A DNA stretch of 64,000 nucleotides from CANKJK01 sp040081715 (GTDB lineage Bacteria; Acidobacteriota; Vicinamibacteria; Vicinamibacterales; UBA2999), in assembly GCA_040081715.1 (NCBI GenBank), contig JBEBFY010000009.1, forward strand, positions 85,922 to 149,921, read 5' to 3'. Below are positions 24,795-34,118 of this stretch, one piece after another (the stretch's first letter is position 1; each line of letters starts with the position of its first letter). The position numbers and the translations under genes were made by a program. The notes beneath the pieces are model-generated. The model saw only the letters and a program-made list of their open reading frames with translations, was not told the origin of the DNA and made no database searches.

Positions 24795-27101
24795 CTAGTA
24801 CCTGAACACCCGGTTGATCTTCACGATGAACGACCGGTTCTGCAGGTCGGGAATCCCCCGCGACAGCGTGTCGCGCTGGTCGTTGTAGACGATGAACATC
24901 TCGCTGCCCGGAATGTACTCCCAGCGGAAGCGGACGTTGGCCGCCAGGGTGTGATTCGACTGGTTGTACTGGATCAGCGCGGTCGTGAAGGCCCACGGCG
25001 TAAGGGTAAAGGTCACGCGCGAGGTGATGAGCCGCTGGGTGAAGGACCCCGTGCTGACCTCGACGTTGTTGAAGGTCACCGAGGGCTCCGCCGACAGGCG
25101 CGGGCCCACATTGAGCCGGCCGCTCGAGACACTGAAGGTGGTCTTGGTGCCGTCGTAGAAGCTGCCCTGCTCCACCGAGATGTTGCCCGAGACATTGCGC
25201 TGCCGGCCGAAGTTGTAGCCGACGCGGCCGAACTGGAACCCGTAGTCCCCCACGGGCAGCGTGACCCCCGGCGCGATGCGGAAGGGCGCCGGCAGGAACT
25301 CGTGCTGGTCGGACACCTCGGCAAAGAACAGATCCTGATTCTGGTACTGAATCTCAAAGCGTCCGTTGGTCAGCCGGGACTCGAGGCGCCCGGTCGTGTA
25401 GTTGTCGGTGTTCGAGAACGACCCGGAGACCAGATACTTGCGGATCCGCTTGTTGCTCTTCGGCCGCGGGCTGAACCGCAGGCTTCCCAGATTCTTCCGC
25501 ATGTCGGGACGGCGGACAAAGCCGACTTCGGGGCTGAAGAAGCGGCCCACGGCCAGGTGGTCGAACTGGGCGCCGTACCGATCCGCGTTGTAGTCCATGA
25601 AGGCGCGGTAGCTGCGCTGCGCCCCGGCCGCGGCCGGCGCCCGGCCGCTTTCGGCCTGGGCCCAGTAGGCGCTGGCCTGAAAGTCGGGGCCGAACGCCCA
25701 CGAACTGTCCACGCCGTAGGAAGTGGTCGAGTCCGGCCGGATGGCGCCGACCGACCGGTGGGTGAGGATCATGCCGACGTTGTTCCGGCCGAACAGATCG
25801 CGCCGCGCGCGCACAACCGAGAAGTTCGTCGCCCTGGTGCCGGACCGGGCCTCGTCGCCTGCCTGCACGTTCAGCGCACCGATGGTGAACGCCCCCTGCC
25901 GCCCGGAAAGGCGTCCGCCCCCGAGGATGGGGACTTCCTGTGCTGCGGCCGACAGCCCGATGGCGCGGCTGTAGAAGACGAGCGGGACGTCACTGCCCAC
26001 ATTCGCCGTCGCATTCGTGGCGGCGAAGGCGAACAGGCCGCCGTTCTCGAGGAAGAAGTCGCGCTTCTCCGGGAAGAACAGGCTGAAGCGCGTCAGGTTC
26101 ACCTGCTGCTCATCCGCCTCGACCTGGGCGAAGTCCGTATTGACGGTGATGTCCGCCAGCAGGCCCTGGGTCACGGCGTATTTCATGTCGACGCCGACAT
26201 CTCCACCCAGGTCGTTGTCCACCACGGGCCGCGCCAGCTTGTCGGTGCCGATGTTGCCCCGGATGTACGGCTTGACGTCGAAGTTTCGTGAACCCTGCGG
26301 CGGCTCAAGCCCGACCAGCTCGGCGGCCAGCGCCGCCCGGAAGTGCCCCTGGCTGCCGACCGAGGGAGGAATCGGCACCACGTAGGAGTATTCGTTCTTG
26401 GCCATGTTGCGCCGGCGGAAAACCACGCCCCACGGCTGGCCCTTGCCAGGCGCATACCGCAGCGACTTCCACGGGATACGCGCTTCGACGACGTACCCCT
26501 TGTCGAAATAGGCGGTCTTCACATACCAGATCGGGTTCCAGTCCAGGCTGATCTGGCGCTCGTTGGTGACCTGCCCGTCGATCCGCCCGCCGGCAGCGGA
26601 GATCTCGAAGAACAGCATGTTGCGGCGGTCGTGGAACGTGTCGAAGCTGAACGCGAACTGATCGTTCTGGACGATGTTCGTGTTGTCCCGTCGCATCTCG
26701 TTCGCCATGAGACGGCTCATGTCGCTCTCCCAGCAGCGGCAGGTGACATACACGTATTTGTCATCGAAAAAGACCCAGACGTCGGACTTCTCCGTCGCTG
26801 GCGCGTAGGGCACCGGGTCGTTCTGGACGAAGTCGCTCGCCGGTTGCACCTGCTCGTAGATCGGCTCGTCCACCTTGCCGTCGATCCGGAGCGGCGTGCT
26901 CAGACGCACGGCGCGGATCGTGGCGCGGCCGTACATGTCGCGCACGATCGTCTGCGGCGCGAGCGGAGCCTCGGGGAACGGGGTATTGGGCGGGGCCGGC
27001 GGTGGCGCCGGAAGACCGGGACGTGTGGCCTGCTGCGCCCACACCGGCGCGGCCAGGAAGACGGCGGTGAGCCACACGACGAGCACACGGGCAAGCGGCA
27101 T
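24795..27101 (-). CDS. DUF5916 outer-membrane protein with N-terminal CBM9-like domain
   Basis: 768 residues from ATG 27101. Signal peptide to about residue 24 (VWAQ), then a Pro-rich linker. A carbohydrate-binding family 9-like beta-sandwich (about 55-240) contains TPLRIDGKVDEPIYEQV, WVFFDDKYVYVTCRC and EARIPWKSLRY. A large DUF5916 beta-barrel follows, with FFPEKRDFFLENGGLFAF near residue 375, and ends in the aromatic FRY typical of outer-membrane barrels. The function is not established; a role in glycan or peptide handling at the surface is suggested by the N-domain. TATCCT lies nine bases before the ATG. Confidence 0.88.
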   Translation of the reverse strand: MPLARVLVVWLTAVFLAAPVWAQQATRPGLPAPPPAPPNTPFPEAPLAPQTIVRDMYGRATIRAVRLSTPLRIDGKVDEPIYEQVQPASDFVQNDPVPYAPATEKSDVWVFFDDKYVYVTCRCWESDMSRLMANEMRRDNTNIVQNDQFAFSFDTFHDRRNMLFFEISAAGGRIDGQVTNERQISLDWNPIWYVKTAYFDKGYVVEARIPWKSLRYAPGKGQPWGVVFRRRNMAKNEYSYVVPIPPSVGSQGHFRAALAAELVGLEPPQGSRNFDVKPYIRGNIGTDKLARPVVDNDLGGDVGVDMKYAVTQGLLADITVNTDFAQVEADEQQVNLTRFSLFFPEKRDFFLENGGLFAFAATNATANVGSDVPLVFYSRAIGLSAAAQEVPILGGGRLSGRQGAFTIGALNVQAGDEARSGTRATNFSVVRARRDLFGRNNVGMILTHRSVGAIRPDSTTSYGVDSSWAFGPDFQASAYWAQAESGRAPAAAGAQRSYRAFMDYNADRYGAQFDHLAVGRFFSPEVGFVRRPDMRKNLGSLRFSPRPKSNKRIRKYLVSGSFSNTDNYTTGRLESRLTNGRFEIQYQNQDLFFAEVSDQHEFLPAPFRIAPGVTLPVGDYGFQFGRVGYNFGRQRNVSGNISVEQGSFYDGTKTTFSVSSGRLNVGPRLSAEPSVTFNNVEVSTGSFTQRLITSRVTFTLTPWAFTTALIQYNQSNHTLAANVRFRWEYIPGSEMFIVYNDQRDTLSRGIPDLQNRSFIVKINRVFRY

Positions 27102-27110
27102 AAGCCAGCA

Positions 27111-27116
27111 AGGATA
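27111..27116 (-). promoter_or_regulatory. -10-like hexamer upstream of the DUF5916 gene
   Basis: TATCCT on the minus strand, nine bases before ATG 27101, with no ribosome site between. Confidence 0.35.
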
Positions 27117-27252
27117 AACCACCGGGCGGCTCAGCGGGGGACTCAAGCCGGTCACGGTGCAGCCTGCGACAACATGCTGGGGGTGGACCGTTGCCGCCGG
27201 GCTCCGGCAATCGGCCTGACAGGCCGCGGGTACACTGCACAGAGCAAAGCCC

Positions 27253-28254
27253 ATGGTGCTCTCAGTGCTGGATCTGCTCCCCGTCGCCCGCCATGTGCAG
27301 GCGGCCGACGTCATCCGGAGCGCGGAGGTCGTGGCCAGGGCGGCCGAGGCTGCCGGCTTCCACCGCTACTGGGTGGCCGAGCACCACAACATGCCCAGTA
27401 TCGCCAGCTCGGCACCCGACATCCTGATAGCCCACGTAGCCGCCAGGACCACGCGGATCCGGGTGGGGGCCGGCGGCATCATGCTGCCCAACCATGCGCC
27501 GCTCCGCGTCGTGGAAGCCTTCAGAACCCTTGAAGCGCTCCATCCGGGCCGGATCGACCTGGGCCTGGGACGCGCTCCGGGAACGGACGCTGTGACCTCC
27601 GCAGCCCTGAGGCGGGGCGCGGGCGAAGACCCCGACGAGCGTCTAGCGGAACTGCTCGCCTTCGAGCGCGGAACCTTCGGAGACGGGCACCCGTTCCAGC
27701 AGATCGCCCCGACGCCGGCGGGTGTGCGCCTGCCGCCGATCTGGATGCTCGGCTCCACAACCGCCGGCGCCGCCATTGGCGCCGCTCTGGGCGTGCGCTA
27801 CGCCTTTGCCGGGCACTTCGCCATGCGGTACGCGGAAGCGGCCATGTCGGTCTATCGGAGCCGCTTCCAGCCGTCTCCAGACCTGGCCTCGCCATACGCC
27901 ATGCTCGCGGTCACCGTCATCTGCGGTGAGGACGATGCCCACGCCGCGCGACTGGCTGCGCCTGTCCGGCTGGCCATCGCCCGCAGCCGGACGGGCCAGC
28001 GTTTGCCCATCGCGACCGTGGAGGAGGCGCTCGCCCACCGCTTCACGCGGGACGAGGAGGCCGCCGCTGATGCGTTCCTCGAGGGCGCCGTCGTGGGCGG
28101 GCCCGCTCGCGTGCGTGACGGGCTCCAGGCACTGGTGGTTCGTACCGGCGCCGATGAGGTCATCCTGTCCACGCTCGTCCCGGACCTGGACGAGCGACTG
28201 GCCTCCCTCGCCAGGACGGCCAGCGCCGTCGGGACATCTCCAGGACCGGACTGA
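27253..28254 (+). CDS. Luciferase-like (LLM) flavin-dependent oxidoreductase
   Basis: 333 residues, a TIM-barrel monooxygenase of the bacterial luciferase class in the MsnO8-like group. Marks: LSVLDLLPV near the start, YWVAEHHNMPSIASSAPDIL (about 37-56), GAGGIMLPNHAPLRVVE and GRIDLGLGRAPGTD (about 98-112). It uses FMNH2 or F420; the cofactor cannot be decided here. No Shine-Dalgarno site. TACACT at 27231 would leave a leader of about ten bases. It is divergent from the DUF5916 gene, with about 150 bases between. Confidence 0.9.
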   Translation: MVLSVLDLLPVARHVQAADVIRSAEVVARAAEAAGFHRYWVAEHHNMPSIASSAPDILIAHVAARTTRIRVGAGGIMLPNHAPLRVVEAFRTLEALHPGRIDLGLGRAPGTDAVTSAALRRGAGEDPDERLAELLAFERGTFGDGHPFQQIAPTPAGVRLPPIWMLGSTTAGAAIGAALGVRYAFAGHFAMRYAEAAMSVYRSRFQPSPDLASPYAMLAVTVICGEDDAHAARLAAPVRLAIARSRTGQRLPIATVEEALAHRFTRDEEAAADAFLEGAVVGGPARVRDGLQALVVRTGADEVILSTLVPDLDERLASLARTASAVGTSPGPD

Positions 28255-28271
28255 ACGCCGTACATGACGAA

Positions 28272-28299
28272 GGGCCGGAGCGCATCAGCGCCCCGGCCC
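28272..28299. terminator. Hairpin between the convergent LLM and ankyrin genes
   Basis: GGGCCGGAGCGC / GCGCCCCGGCCC form a twelve-base-pair stem with one mismatch and an ATCA loop. It can act on both converging transcripts. There is no T-tract. A 12-base tandem duplication (ACTTCAGAACGG / ACTTCAGAACGT, 28305-28328) sits beside it. Confidence 0.55.
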
Positions 28300-28338
28300 C
28301 TGGTACTTCAGAACGGACTTCAGAACGTGCCGCGCGAA

Positions 28339-30090
28339 CTACTTGGGTGCGACGTACGGCTCGGTGTCCGTGATCTGGCTCTGGGCGTCGACCGCGATGA
28401 CCTTCACCAAACCAGCCACGTTGGCCTTGACCTCCGCCTCGATGGCCGGAACATAGCCCGCACCCTCGACGCGCACGACCTCACCCACCTTGAACTTCGC
28501 GCCCACGGTGAGCAGGCTCGTGTCGTTGACCTTCGGCCTCTCCGGCGCGACGCGGCCGATCTTCGCGTAGTACTCGCGAAGGTAGACAGCTGTCTGGGGC
28601 TGGGCCTTGAAGAAGCCCGCGAAGAACTGCCCGTCGCACACCTGGATCGGCTTCCAGCCGAGGAGGTTTGCCTGATCCAGGCTCTCCGTGGCGCCATGGT
28701 CGAGGAGATAGCCGGCCACGGAGTTCGTGCCGCTATAGCACGCGCCATGGAGCGCCGTCTCCTTGTTCTTGTTCACCGCGGCCACCGGAATCTTGAGTTC
28801 CTCGACGAGGTACTTCACCGATTCCAGCCGCTCCTGCTCGGTTCCGGCATCCTCAAGCGGATTGAGAATGCTGGTGCCGGCCGCGACCATCAGCGGCGTG
28901 TCTTCGTCCGCGTTCTTGATGTTCGGGTCGGCGCCATTGGCGACGAGCAGCCGCATCATCGGAACGTCCGCCACCTTGGCCGCCTGCAGGAACGCCGTGG
29001 CGCCAACGCGGTTGAAACGGTTGCGGTAGCCGTCGCCGAAGCTCTTGGTCGCCTGGAAGTTGACCTTCACGCCCTTCTCGATCATCTTCTTGGCAAGCGT
29101 GAGGCTGTCTACCGTGCCGGTCGGTTCCGGGTTCAGCGGGCCGAACTTCGCGTTCAGGCGGCGCGTCCAGACCAACTGCTGCAGGGCCGTATAGCCAGGG
29201 CCGCGGTTCGGATCCGCTCCGCGGTCGAGCAGGAAGCTCGCCACTTCGTAGTGCCGGTTCAGCACCGCGAGGAGGAGTACCGTGGTGCCGTCGCCAGGCT
29301 TCTCGTCGTTCACGTTGGCACGGGCATCGAGCAGCGCCTTCACCGTGTCGAGATGGCCTTCGCGCGCGGCCCACATGATCGGGGTGAACTCCAGGCCGTT
29401 CGTGTTCGGGGCCCAGGCGGGGTCACGGTGCGCTCGCAAGCCGATTGGGTCGTTCACGCGCGGGATGCGGCCGCCCATGGCGCCGGGCTTTGGAGCCTTC
29501 GAGCGGGCATTGATGTCGGCGCCCGCCTCGAGCAGCACCTTCACCACCGCCGTGGCGCCTTCCGATGCCGCCCACATCAGCGCCGTCTGCTTACGCGCAC
29601 CCTCGGCGACGTTCGCGTTGGCACCCTTGGCGAGCAGCGCCTTGACGGCGTCTGGGTTGCCGGCGCGGGCAGCCATCATGATGACCGGCTCGCCCGTCAG
29701 CACTGCGTTCGGGTCCTCACCCTTGGCGAGCAGGAGTTCGATCACTCCCGCATTGCCCTTGTTGCAGGCCAGGGAGAACGGTGTCGCGCCGGCGCGGGTG
29801 GCCAGTTTCACATTGGCGCCTGCCTTGATCAGCAGATCGGCCATCGGCGTGTTGCCGATGTGCGCGGCCCAATGGAGAGCCGTCGTGCCATCCGCCTCAG
29901 CGGCGTTCACGTCGACCTTCTGCGCGAGCAGCGTCTTGACCGTGGCCACGTTGCCGTTCTTCACCGCATCGATCAGCGCGACGCGGCGGGCGGCCGCCTC
30001 CGAAGAGGCGGCCACCGTGAGGGTCACAACAAGCGCGAGCGTCCCGGTAACGATGCGCTGGAAGGTGCGAGTCATCGAGGTTGTCTCCAT
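28339..30090 (-). CDS. Exported ankyrin-repeat protein (module B)
   Basis: 583 residues from ATG 30090, with GGAGG seven bases upstream. Signal peptide to about residue 33 (SSEAAA). At least ten ankyrin repeats follow (GTTALHWAAHIGN, KTLLAQKVDVNA, TALMWAASEGA, NADEDTPLMVAAG). The middle insert PTGTVDSLTLAKKMIEKG plus VKVN matches the insert of the module A ankyrin protein, so they are paralogues. The C-terminal 120 residues after the last repeat (AVYLREYYAKIGRVAPERP, then a beta-rich region with VEGAGYVPAIEAEV) are not ankyrin. It is the third gene of the DUF1592-DUF1552-ankyrin operon, starting 14 bases after the DUF1552 stop. It is periplasmic, with a likely scaffold role. Confidence 0.9.
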   Translation of the reverse strand: METTSMTRTFQRIVTGTLALVVTLTVAASSEAAARRVALIDAVKNGNVATVKTLLAQKVDVNAAEADGTTALHWAAHIGNTPMADLLIKAGANVKLATRAGATPFSLACNKGNAGVIELLLAKGEDPNAVLTGEPVIMMAARAGNPDAVKALLAKGANANVAEGARKQTALMWAASEGATAVVKVLLEAGADINARSKAPKPGAMGGRIPRVNDPIGLRAHRDPAWAPNTNGLEFTPIMWAAREGHLDTVKALLDARANVNDEKPGDGTTVLLLAVLNRHYEVASFLLDRGADPNRGPGYTALQQLVWTRRLNAKFGPLNPEPTGTVDSLTLAKKMIEKGVKVNFQATKSFGDGYRNRFNRVGATAFLQAAKVADVPMMRLLVANGADPNIKNADEDTPLMVAAGTSILNPLEDAGTEQERLESVKYLVEELKIPVAAVNKNKETALHGACYSGTNSVAGYLLDHGATESLDQANLLGWKPIQVCDGQFFAGFFKAQPQTAVYLREYYAKIGRVAPERPKVNDTSLLTVGAKFKVGEVVRVEGAGYVPAIEAEVKANVAGLVKVIAVDAQSQITDTEPYVAPK

Positions 30091-30104
30091 CTATACGCCT
30101 CCGA

Positions 30105-31451
30105 CTAGATGTCGGTCAGCATCCCCGTCGAGTCGCCGATCCGGTCGATGTTGACGCCGGCCTTGTTCAACAGGGCCGTGTGCAGGTTCATCAGCGGCTG
30201 GCGGACCTTCGGGTCGTAGTCGATGTACTGGTTGCCCTTGATCTTGCCGTTGAGCTTGCCCATCAGCAGCACCGGCAGGTCGAGCGGGCTGTGGAGATCG
30301 CCGTCGCTCTGGCCCGCGCCGTAGACGAGACCCGCATGATCCAGCAGCGTGCCGTCGCCATCCTGCGTCTTCGCCATCCTCTCGTACAGATGGTGCATCA
30401 GCGAGATGTGGTACGTGTTGATCTTGGTCAACTGCGACTGCTTGTGCGGGTCGTTCTGGTGATGCGACGTCTCGTGGTGGCCCTCGGGCACCCCGATGTT
30501 GTTGTAGTTCTTGTTGCCCTGCTCACGCGCGATTGAGAATGTGATCACGCGAGTCAGGTCGGCCTGGTAGGCCAGGAACGAGAGGTCGAGCATCAGCAGG
30601 GTGTGCTCCTCGAACGTCTCGGGCACGCCAACCGGACGGTCAATGACCGCCAGGTCCGACGTCTGACCCTGCTTCTCGGCCTTCTGGATACGGAGTTCCG
30701 CGTCGCGGATGGCGTCGAGGTACTCGGCGACGCGGGCCTTGTCGCCCGCGCCGATCTTGACGCCGAGGAGCGACAGATCCGACTGCACGGTGTCCAGAAT
30801 GCTCTTGTCCGCACGCATCCGCTTCAGGCGAGCCTGCTTGTCGCTCTCCTCGCCGAAGAGCCGCTCGAAGACCACGCGCGGGTTGCGCTCCATCGGGTTC
30901 GGCACCGTAGCCGCCCGCCAGGAGATCGTGTTCACGTAGAGGCAGCTGTAGCCGTTGTCGCAGGAACCGACCTGGTCGGACGGGTCCGTGCAGATTTCCA
31001 GCGACTCGAGCACGGTCTCCTTGCCGAGCGACCGGGCCGCGTACTGGTCGGCCGTCGTCGCCAGGCGGACATCGGCTTCACCGGACTTCGCGAGGACGCC
31101 GGAGAGCCAGGCCGACTGATTCCGGGTGTGCGGGCCGCCGCCGTCGCCGAGGCCGGCCGAGTAGTTGTTCAGATTCCCGAGGACCGTCACGTATTCCTTG
31201 AGGTCCTGCAAGCCGGACAGCGTCTGCGACAGCACGAAGTCCTTGCCAGCGCCCGCCGTCCTCGGCTTCCAGAGCGGCATGTGCATGCCATTGGGCACGT
31301 AGAAGAAGCCGAGACGGGGCGGAGCCGCCGCAGCGGTCTTGGACGACGCCGTCAGGGCTGGAACCATGGCGTCCAGCAGGGGCAGCGCAAGCGTGACACC
31401 CGCGCCACGAAGGAAGGTGCGCCGGGGAAGGGCCATCTTGGTTACAAACAT
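30105..31451 (-). CDS. DUF1552 protein, Tat-exported (module B)
   Basis: 448 residues; AAGGAG nine bases upstream of ATG 31451. Twin-arginine signal PRRTFLRGAG (R10 R11), as in the module A copy. It shares with that copy GYSCLYVNTISWR, PRVVFERLFGEE and GDSTGMLTDI, and the helical region LDLSFLAYQADLTRVITF aligns with MFDLQAAAFQADITRVIAF. It lies 43 bases downstream of the DUF1592 gene. The exported folded state and constant pairing with a haem protein suggest a redox or cofactor-binding partner; the reaction is unknown. Confidence 0.92.
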   Translation of the reverse strand: MFVTKMALPRRTFLRGAGVTLALPLLDAMVPALTASSKTAAAAPPRLGFFYVPNGMHMPLWKPRTAGAGKDFVLSQTLSGLQDLKEYVTVLGNLNNYSAGLGDGGGPHTRNQSAWLSGVLAKSGEADVRLATTADQYAARSLGKETVLESLEICTDPSDQVGSCDNGYSCLYVNTISWRAATVPNPMERNPRVVFERLFGEESDKQARLKRMRADKSILDTVQSDLSLLGVKIGAGDKARVAEYLDAIRDAELRIQKAEKQGQTSDLAVIDRPVGVPETFEEHTLLMLDLSFLAYQADLTRVITFSIAREQGNKNYNNIGVPEGHHETSHHQNDPHKQSQLTKINTYHISLMHHLYERMAKTQDGDGTLLDHAGLVYGAGQSDGDLHSPLDLPVLLMGKLNGKIKGNQYIDYDPKVRQPLMNLHTALLNKAGVNIDRIGDSTGMLTDI

Positions 31452-31494
31452 CGCTTCTCTCCTTGTTTGACTGGCGGTCTACAGCGTACGGCGG

Positions 31495-33903
31495 TTAACG
31501 AGCAATCGAAGCAGACTGCGTCGCAGGTGCCACAGCCGCCGCCTTCCTCATCTGAAACGGAACACTCTTCACGATACCCAGGACAATCGACGAGAACTTG
31601 TAGTTGCTGGCCGCCGCGTCGCGAACCACCTTGCGAACGGCAGGGGCGTCATAGAACTCGGTGCCCCGGCCAAGCGCATACATCATGAGCTTGTCGGTCA
31701 TCGTGCCCACGAACTGCTGCTGCTTCTGGGAAATCATCAACGACCGGAAGTCAGAGATGCCGCTGAACTTGGTGCCATCCGGGAACGTCCCGGAGGCGTC
31801 GATCGGCTGGAAGCCGGCGTCCACCAGACGCCACTTGCCAATGCCGTCGAACTGCTCGAGCGCGAAGCCGGCCGGGTCGATGGTGGAGTGGCACGATGCG
31901 CACACAGGGTTGGCACGGTGCTTGGCCATCAACTCACGCACGGTCAGCACTCGGCCGTCCGCCTGCTTCTGCTCCGACAGCGGCGGAACATTGGCGGGCG
32001 GCGCCGGCGGCGGGGTGCCCAGCATATTCTCCAGGATCCACTTGCCGCGAACCACGGGCGAGGTGCGAGTCGAGCGCGACGTCACCAGTAGCAAGAGACC
32101 CTTGCCGAGCAGGCCCCGGCGCGGGCTGTCCGAAGCCAACTGCACGCGACGGAAGTCCGTCCCGTAAACGCCCGAGAGGCCATAGTGCTTGGCCAGCCGC
32201 TCGTTGACGAAGGTGAAGTCCCCATCGAGCAGGTCGATGGCGCTCCGGTCCTCCCGCACGACGGTGGAAAAGAACATCTCAATTTCCGTCTGGAACGCCC
32301 GGCGCAGCGTTTCATCGAAGTTCGGGAAGATCGGCTCTGACGGCAGCGACGCCTTGAGATTCCGCACCCAGAGCCACTGCGAGGCGAAGCTCCTGGTCAG
32401 CGACTCGGCGCGGGGATCCGCCAGCATGCGCTTGACCTGCTTGTCGAGCACACCCGGTGCGCGCAACTGCCCGGCCACGGCCAGGTTCAGCAACTGGTCG
32501 TCCGGCACGCTGCTCCAGATAAAGAAGGAGACGCGCGACGCCAGGTCGATATCGCTGATCCGGTAGACACCATCGGGCCCGGGCTTGACCGGGTCGGCCA
32601 CCACGCGGAACAGGAAGTTCGGGTTCACCAGCATCGCGCGGATGCCGCGTTCGACGCCGCCCTCGAAGTCCGATTCGGCGCGCCCGTCCTTGTACTGAGC
32701 CATCAGCACCTCGACGTCGTGCACCGACAGCGGTCGGCGATACAGTCGGCGGCCCAGCTTGCTGAGGATCGTCTTCGCGCAGGCGTCTTCCGTCGCACCG
32801 CTCACGGGCTTGCAGGTGAAGATCCTCTGGCGGCTGGGCGTGTCGCCCTTGCCCATGACCTTGGCCGGACCGCGCAGCGTGACGGACGCGACACCCTGGC
32901 CACCGCCACCACCACCACCGTAGTAGGGTGTCCGGTCGCCCTCGACCTTCGGCGTGGCGGCCGTCTTCAGATACGCAACGGTCACCTCGTGAGGACCGGC
33001 CTTCACGACCATCTTGTGGATGATGTTGTCCGGTTCCATCCCGCCGCCTGCGATGGCGTCGTACTCGGCGTTCCGGGGCTTGGGTGCGAAGTCGAACAGC
33101 TTGATGCGTTCGCCGTCGATGGCGAAGTCAATCTGCCCCCGCCCGCCCGGGTTGATCTCGAACTCGTACTCCCCGTCCACCGGGAAGATGTGCGTGAACC
33201 GCGTGCCGCCACGGGTCCCGAACGGCATGCCATCGATGTAGATGTCCTGACGCTGCGCCGACGGGGCACTGAACTGCAGCTCCACCGGGGGCGGATTTCC
33301 ACCGACCGCGGTGCGGGACACCTTCAGCGCCACCGAGAGGTACTGCTCAAGCAGGGTCTGGGTCAGACGCAGCGAGGTGGCGATGTTGTCGAAGCTCGCC
33401 TTGCCGCCGCCGGAGTCATCGATAGGCAGGAGGTCGGTGAAGTCAATCTCCATGCCGAGCACGTCACGCACGATGTTGCCGTACTCAGTACGGTTCAACC
33501 GGTGCAGCGACTCCGTGCGACCTGGATCCGGACGCTTGGCCGCAACGGCATCCAGCTCGGATTCCAACCAGGAGGCCATGCCGTCGTAGGCGACCTTGTC
33601 GGGCCGCGGGGCTCCGGGCGGCGGCATCACGCCTCCGCGAATCTTGCGCACCACGCGTTCCCAGGTCTCGCCGTGGTCGCCCACCTTCGAGACATCCGCA
33701 TTGTCCAGGCGCATCTTGCCGTTCTGAACGCGGGCGTTGTGGCAGCCGACGCAGTACTTGTCCAGCAAGGCCCGCTTTTCAGCGACGGCGTTCGCGCTCG
33801 CGGCCTTCGGCGCGACCTGCGCAGCGGCACTGACCACACCCTGCGGAGCCACGGTCAACGCGATCACACCAGCAACCACCACCCACACGTGCTTCACCCT
33901 CAT
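31495..33903 (-). CDS. DUF1592-type multidomain cytochrome c protein (module B)
   Basis: 802 residues from ATG 33903 (GGAGGAG eight bases upstream; the ATG 36 bases earlier lacks a site). Signal peptide to about residue 29. Haem motif CVGCH (51-55), DUF1587 block RTESLHRLNRTEYGNIVRD, beta-rich middle domain, DUF1595/DUF1592, DUF1588 with the second haem motif CASCH (668-672), DUF1585 C-terminus. It has the same order and spacing as the module A protein. A Gly-rich loop (YYGGGGGGGQG) near residue 325 is specific to this copy. It heads the module B operon. Confidence 0.92.
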   Translation of the reverse strand: MRVKHVWVVVAGVIALTVAPQGVVSAAAQVAPKAASANAVAEKRALLDKYCVGCHNARVQNGKMRLDNADVSKVGDHGETWERVVRKIRGGVMPPPGAPRPDKVAYDGMASWLESELDAVAAKRPDPGRTESLHRLNRTEYGNIVRDVLGMEIDFTDLLPIDDSGGGKASFDNIATSLRLTQTLLEQYLSVALKVSRTAVGGNPPPVELQFSAPSAQRQDIYIDGMPFGTRGGTRFTHIFPVDGEYEFEINPGGRGQIDFAIDGERIKLFDFAPKPRNAEYDAIAGGGMEPDNIIHKMVVKAGPHEVTVAYLKTAATPKVEGDRTPYYGGGGGGGQGVASVTLRGPAKVMGKGDTPSRQRIFTCKPVSGATEDACAKTILSKLGRRLYRRPLSVHDVEVLMAQYKDGRAESDFEGGVERGIRAMLVNPNFLFRVVADPVKPGPDGVYRISDIDLASRVSFFIWSSVPDDQLLNLAVAGQLRAPGVLDKQVKRMLADPRAESLTRSFASQWLWVRNLKASLPSEPIFPNFDETLRRAFQTEIEMFFSTVVREDRSAIDLLDGDFTFVNERLAKHYGLSGVYGTDFRRVQLASDSPRRGLLGKGLLLLVTSRSTRTSPVVRGKWILENMLGTPPPAPPANVPPLSEQKQADGRVLTVRELMAKHRANPVCASCHSTIDPAGFALEQFDGIGKWRLVDAGFQPIDASGTFPDGTKFSGISDFRSLMISQKQQQFVGTMTDKLMMYALGRGTEFYDAPAVRKVVRDAAASNYKFSSIVLGIVKSVPFQMRKAAAVAPATQSASIAR

Positions 33904-33949
33904 GCGCGACACTCCTCCTCGCCCGCTATCCACTACCAAGTAGCTGGAT

Positions 33950-33955
33950 GTTATA
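33950..33955 (-). promoter_or_regulatory. Possible -10 of the module B operon
   Basis: TATAAC on the minus strand, giving a leader of about 40 bases that contains the GGAGGAG site. The -35 position (GACAGG) is a poor match. The 215 bases between this operon and the SDR gene hold nothing else I recognise. Confidence 0.4.
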
Positions 33956-34118
33956 CCTCAAAACAGGTAGTGCCTGTCGCGAAATGTCTCTCCCTGGACA
34001 GGGTCGAAATCCCGCCCGCCTCACCGCCAGCAAGTGCTTTCTTACCAGACGGTTACGGGCCTCACTCTGACAGGACAACCTCCGCCATTTCGCGGGCAAT
34101 GCGCTGCTGCGAACCGGC

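Noticed and set aside
28264..30108. Open frame opposite the module B ankyrin gene
   Set aside because: Antisense shadow; the ankyrin repeats on the other strand are unambiguous.
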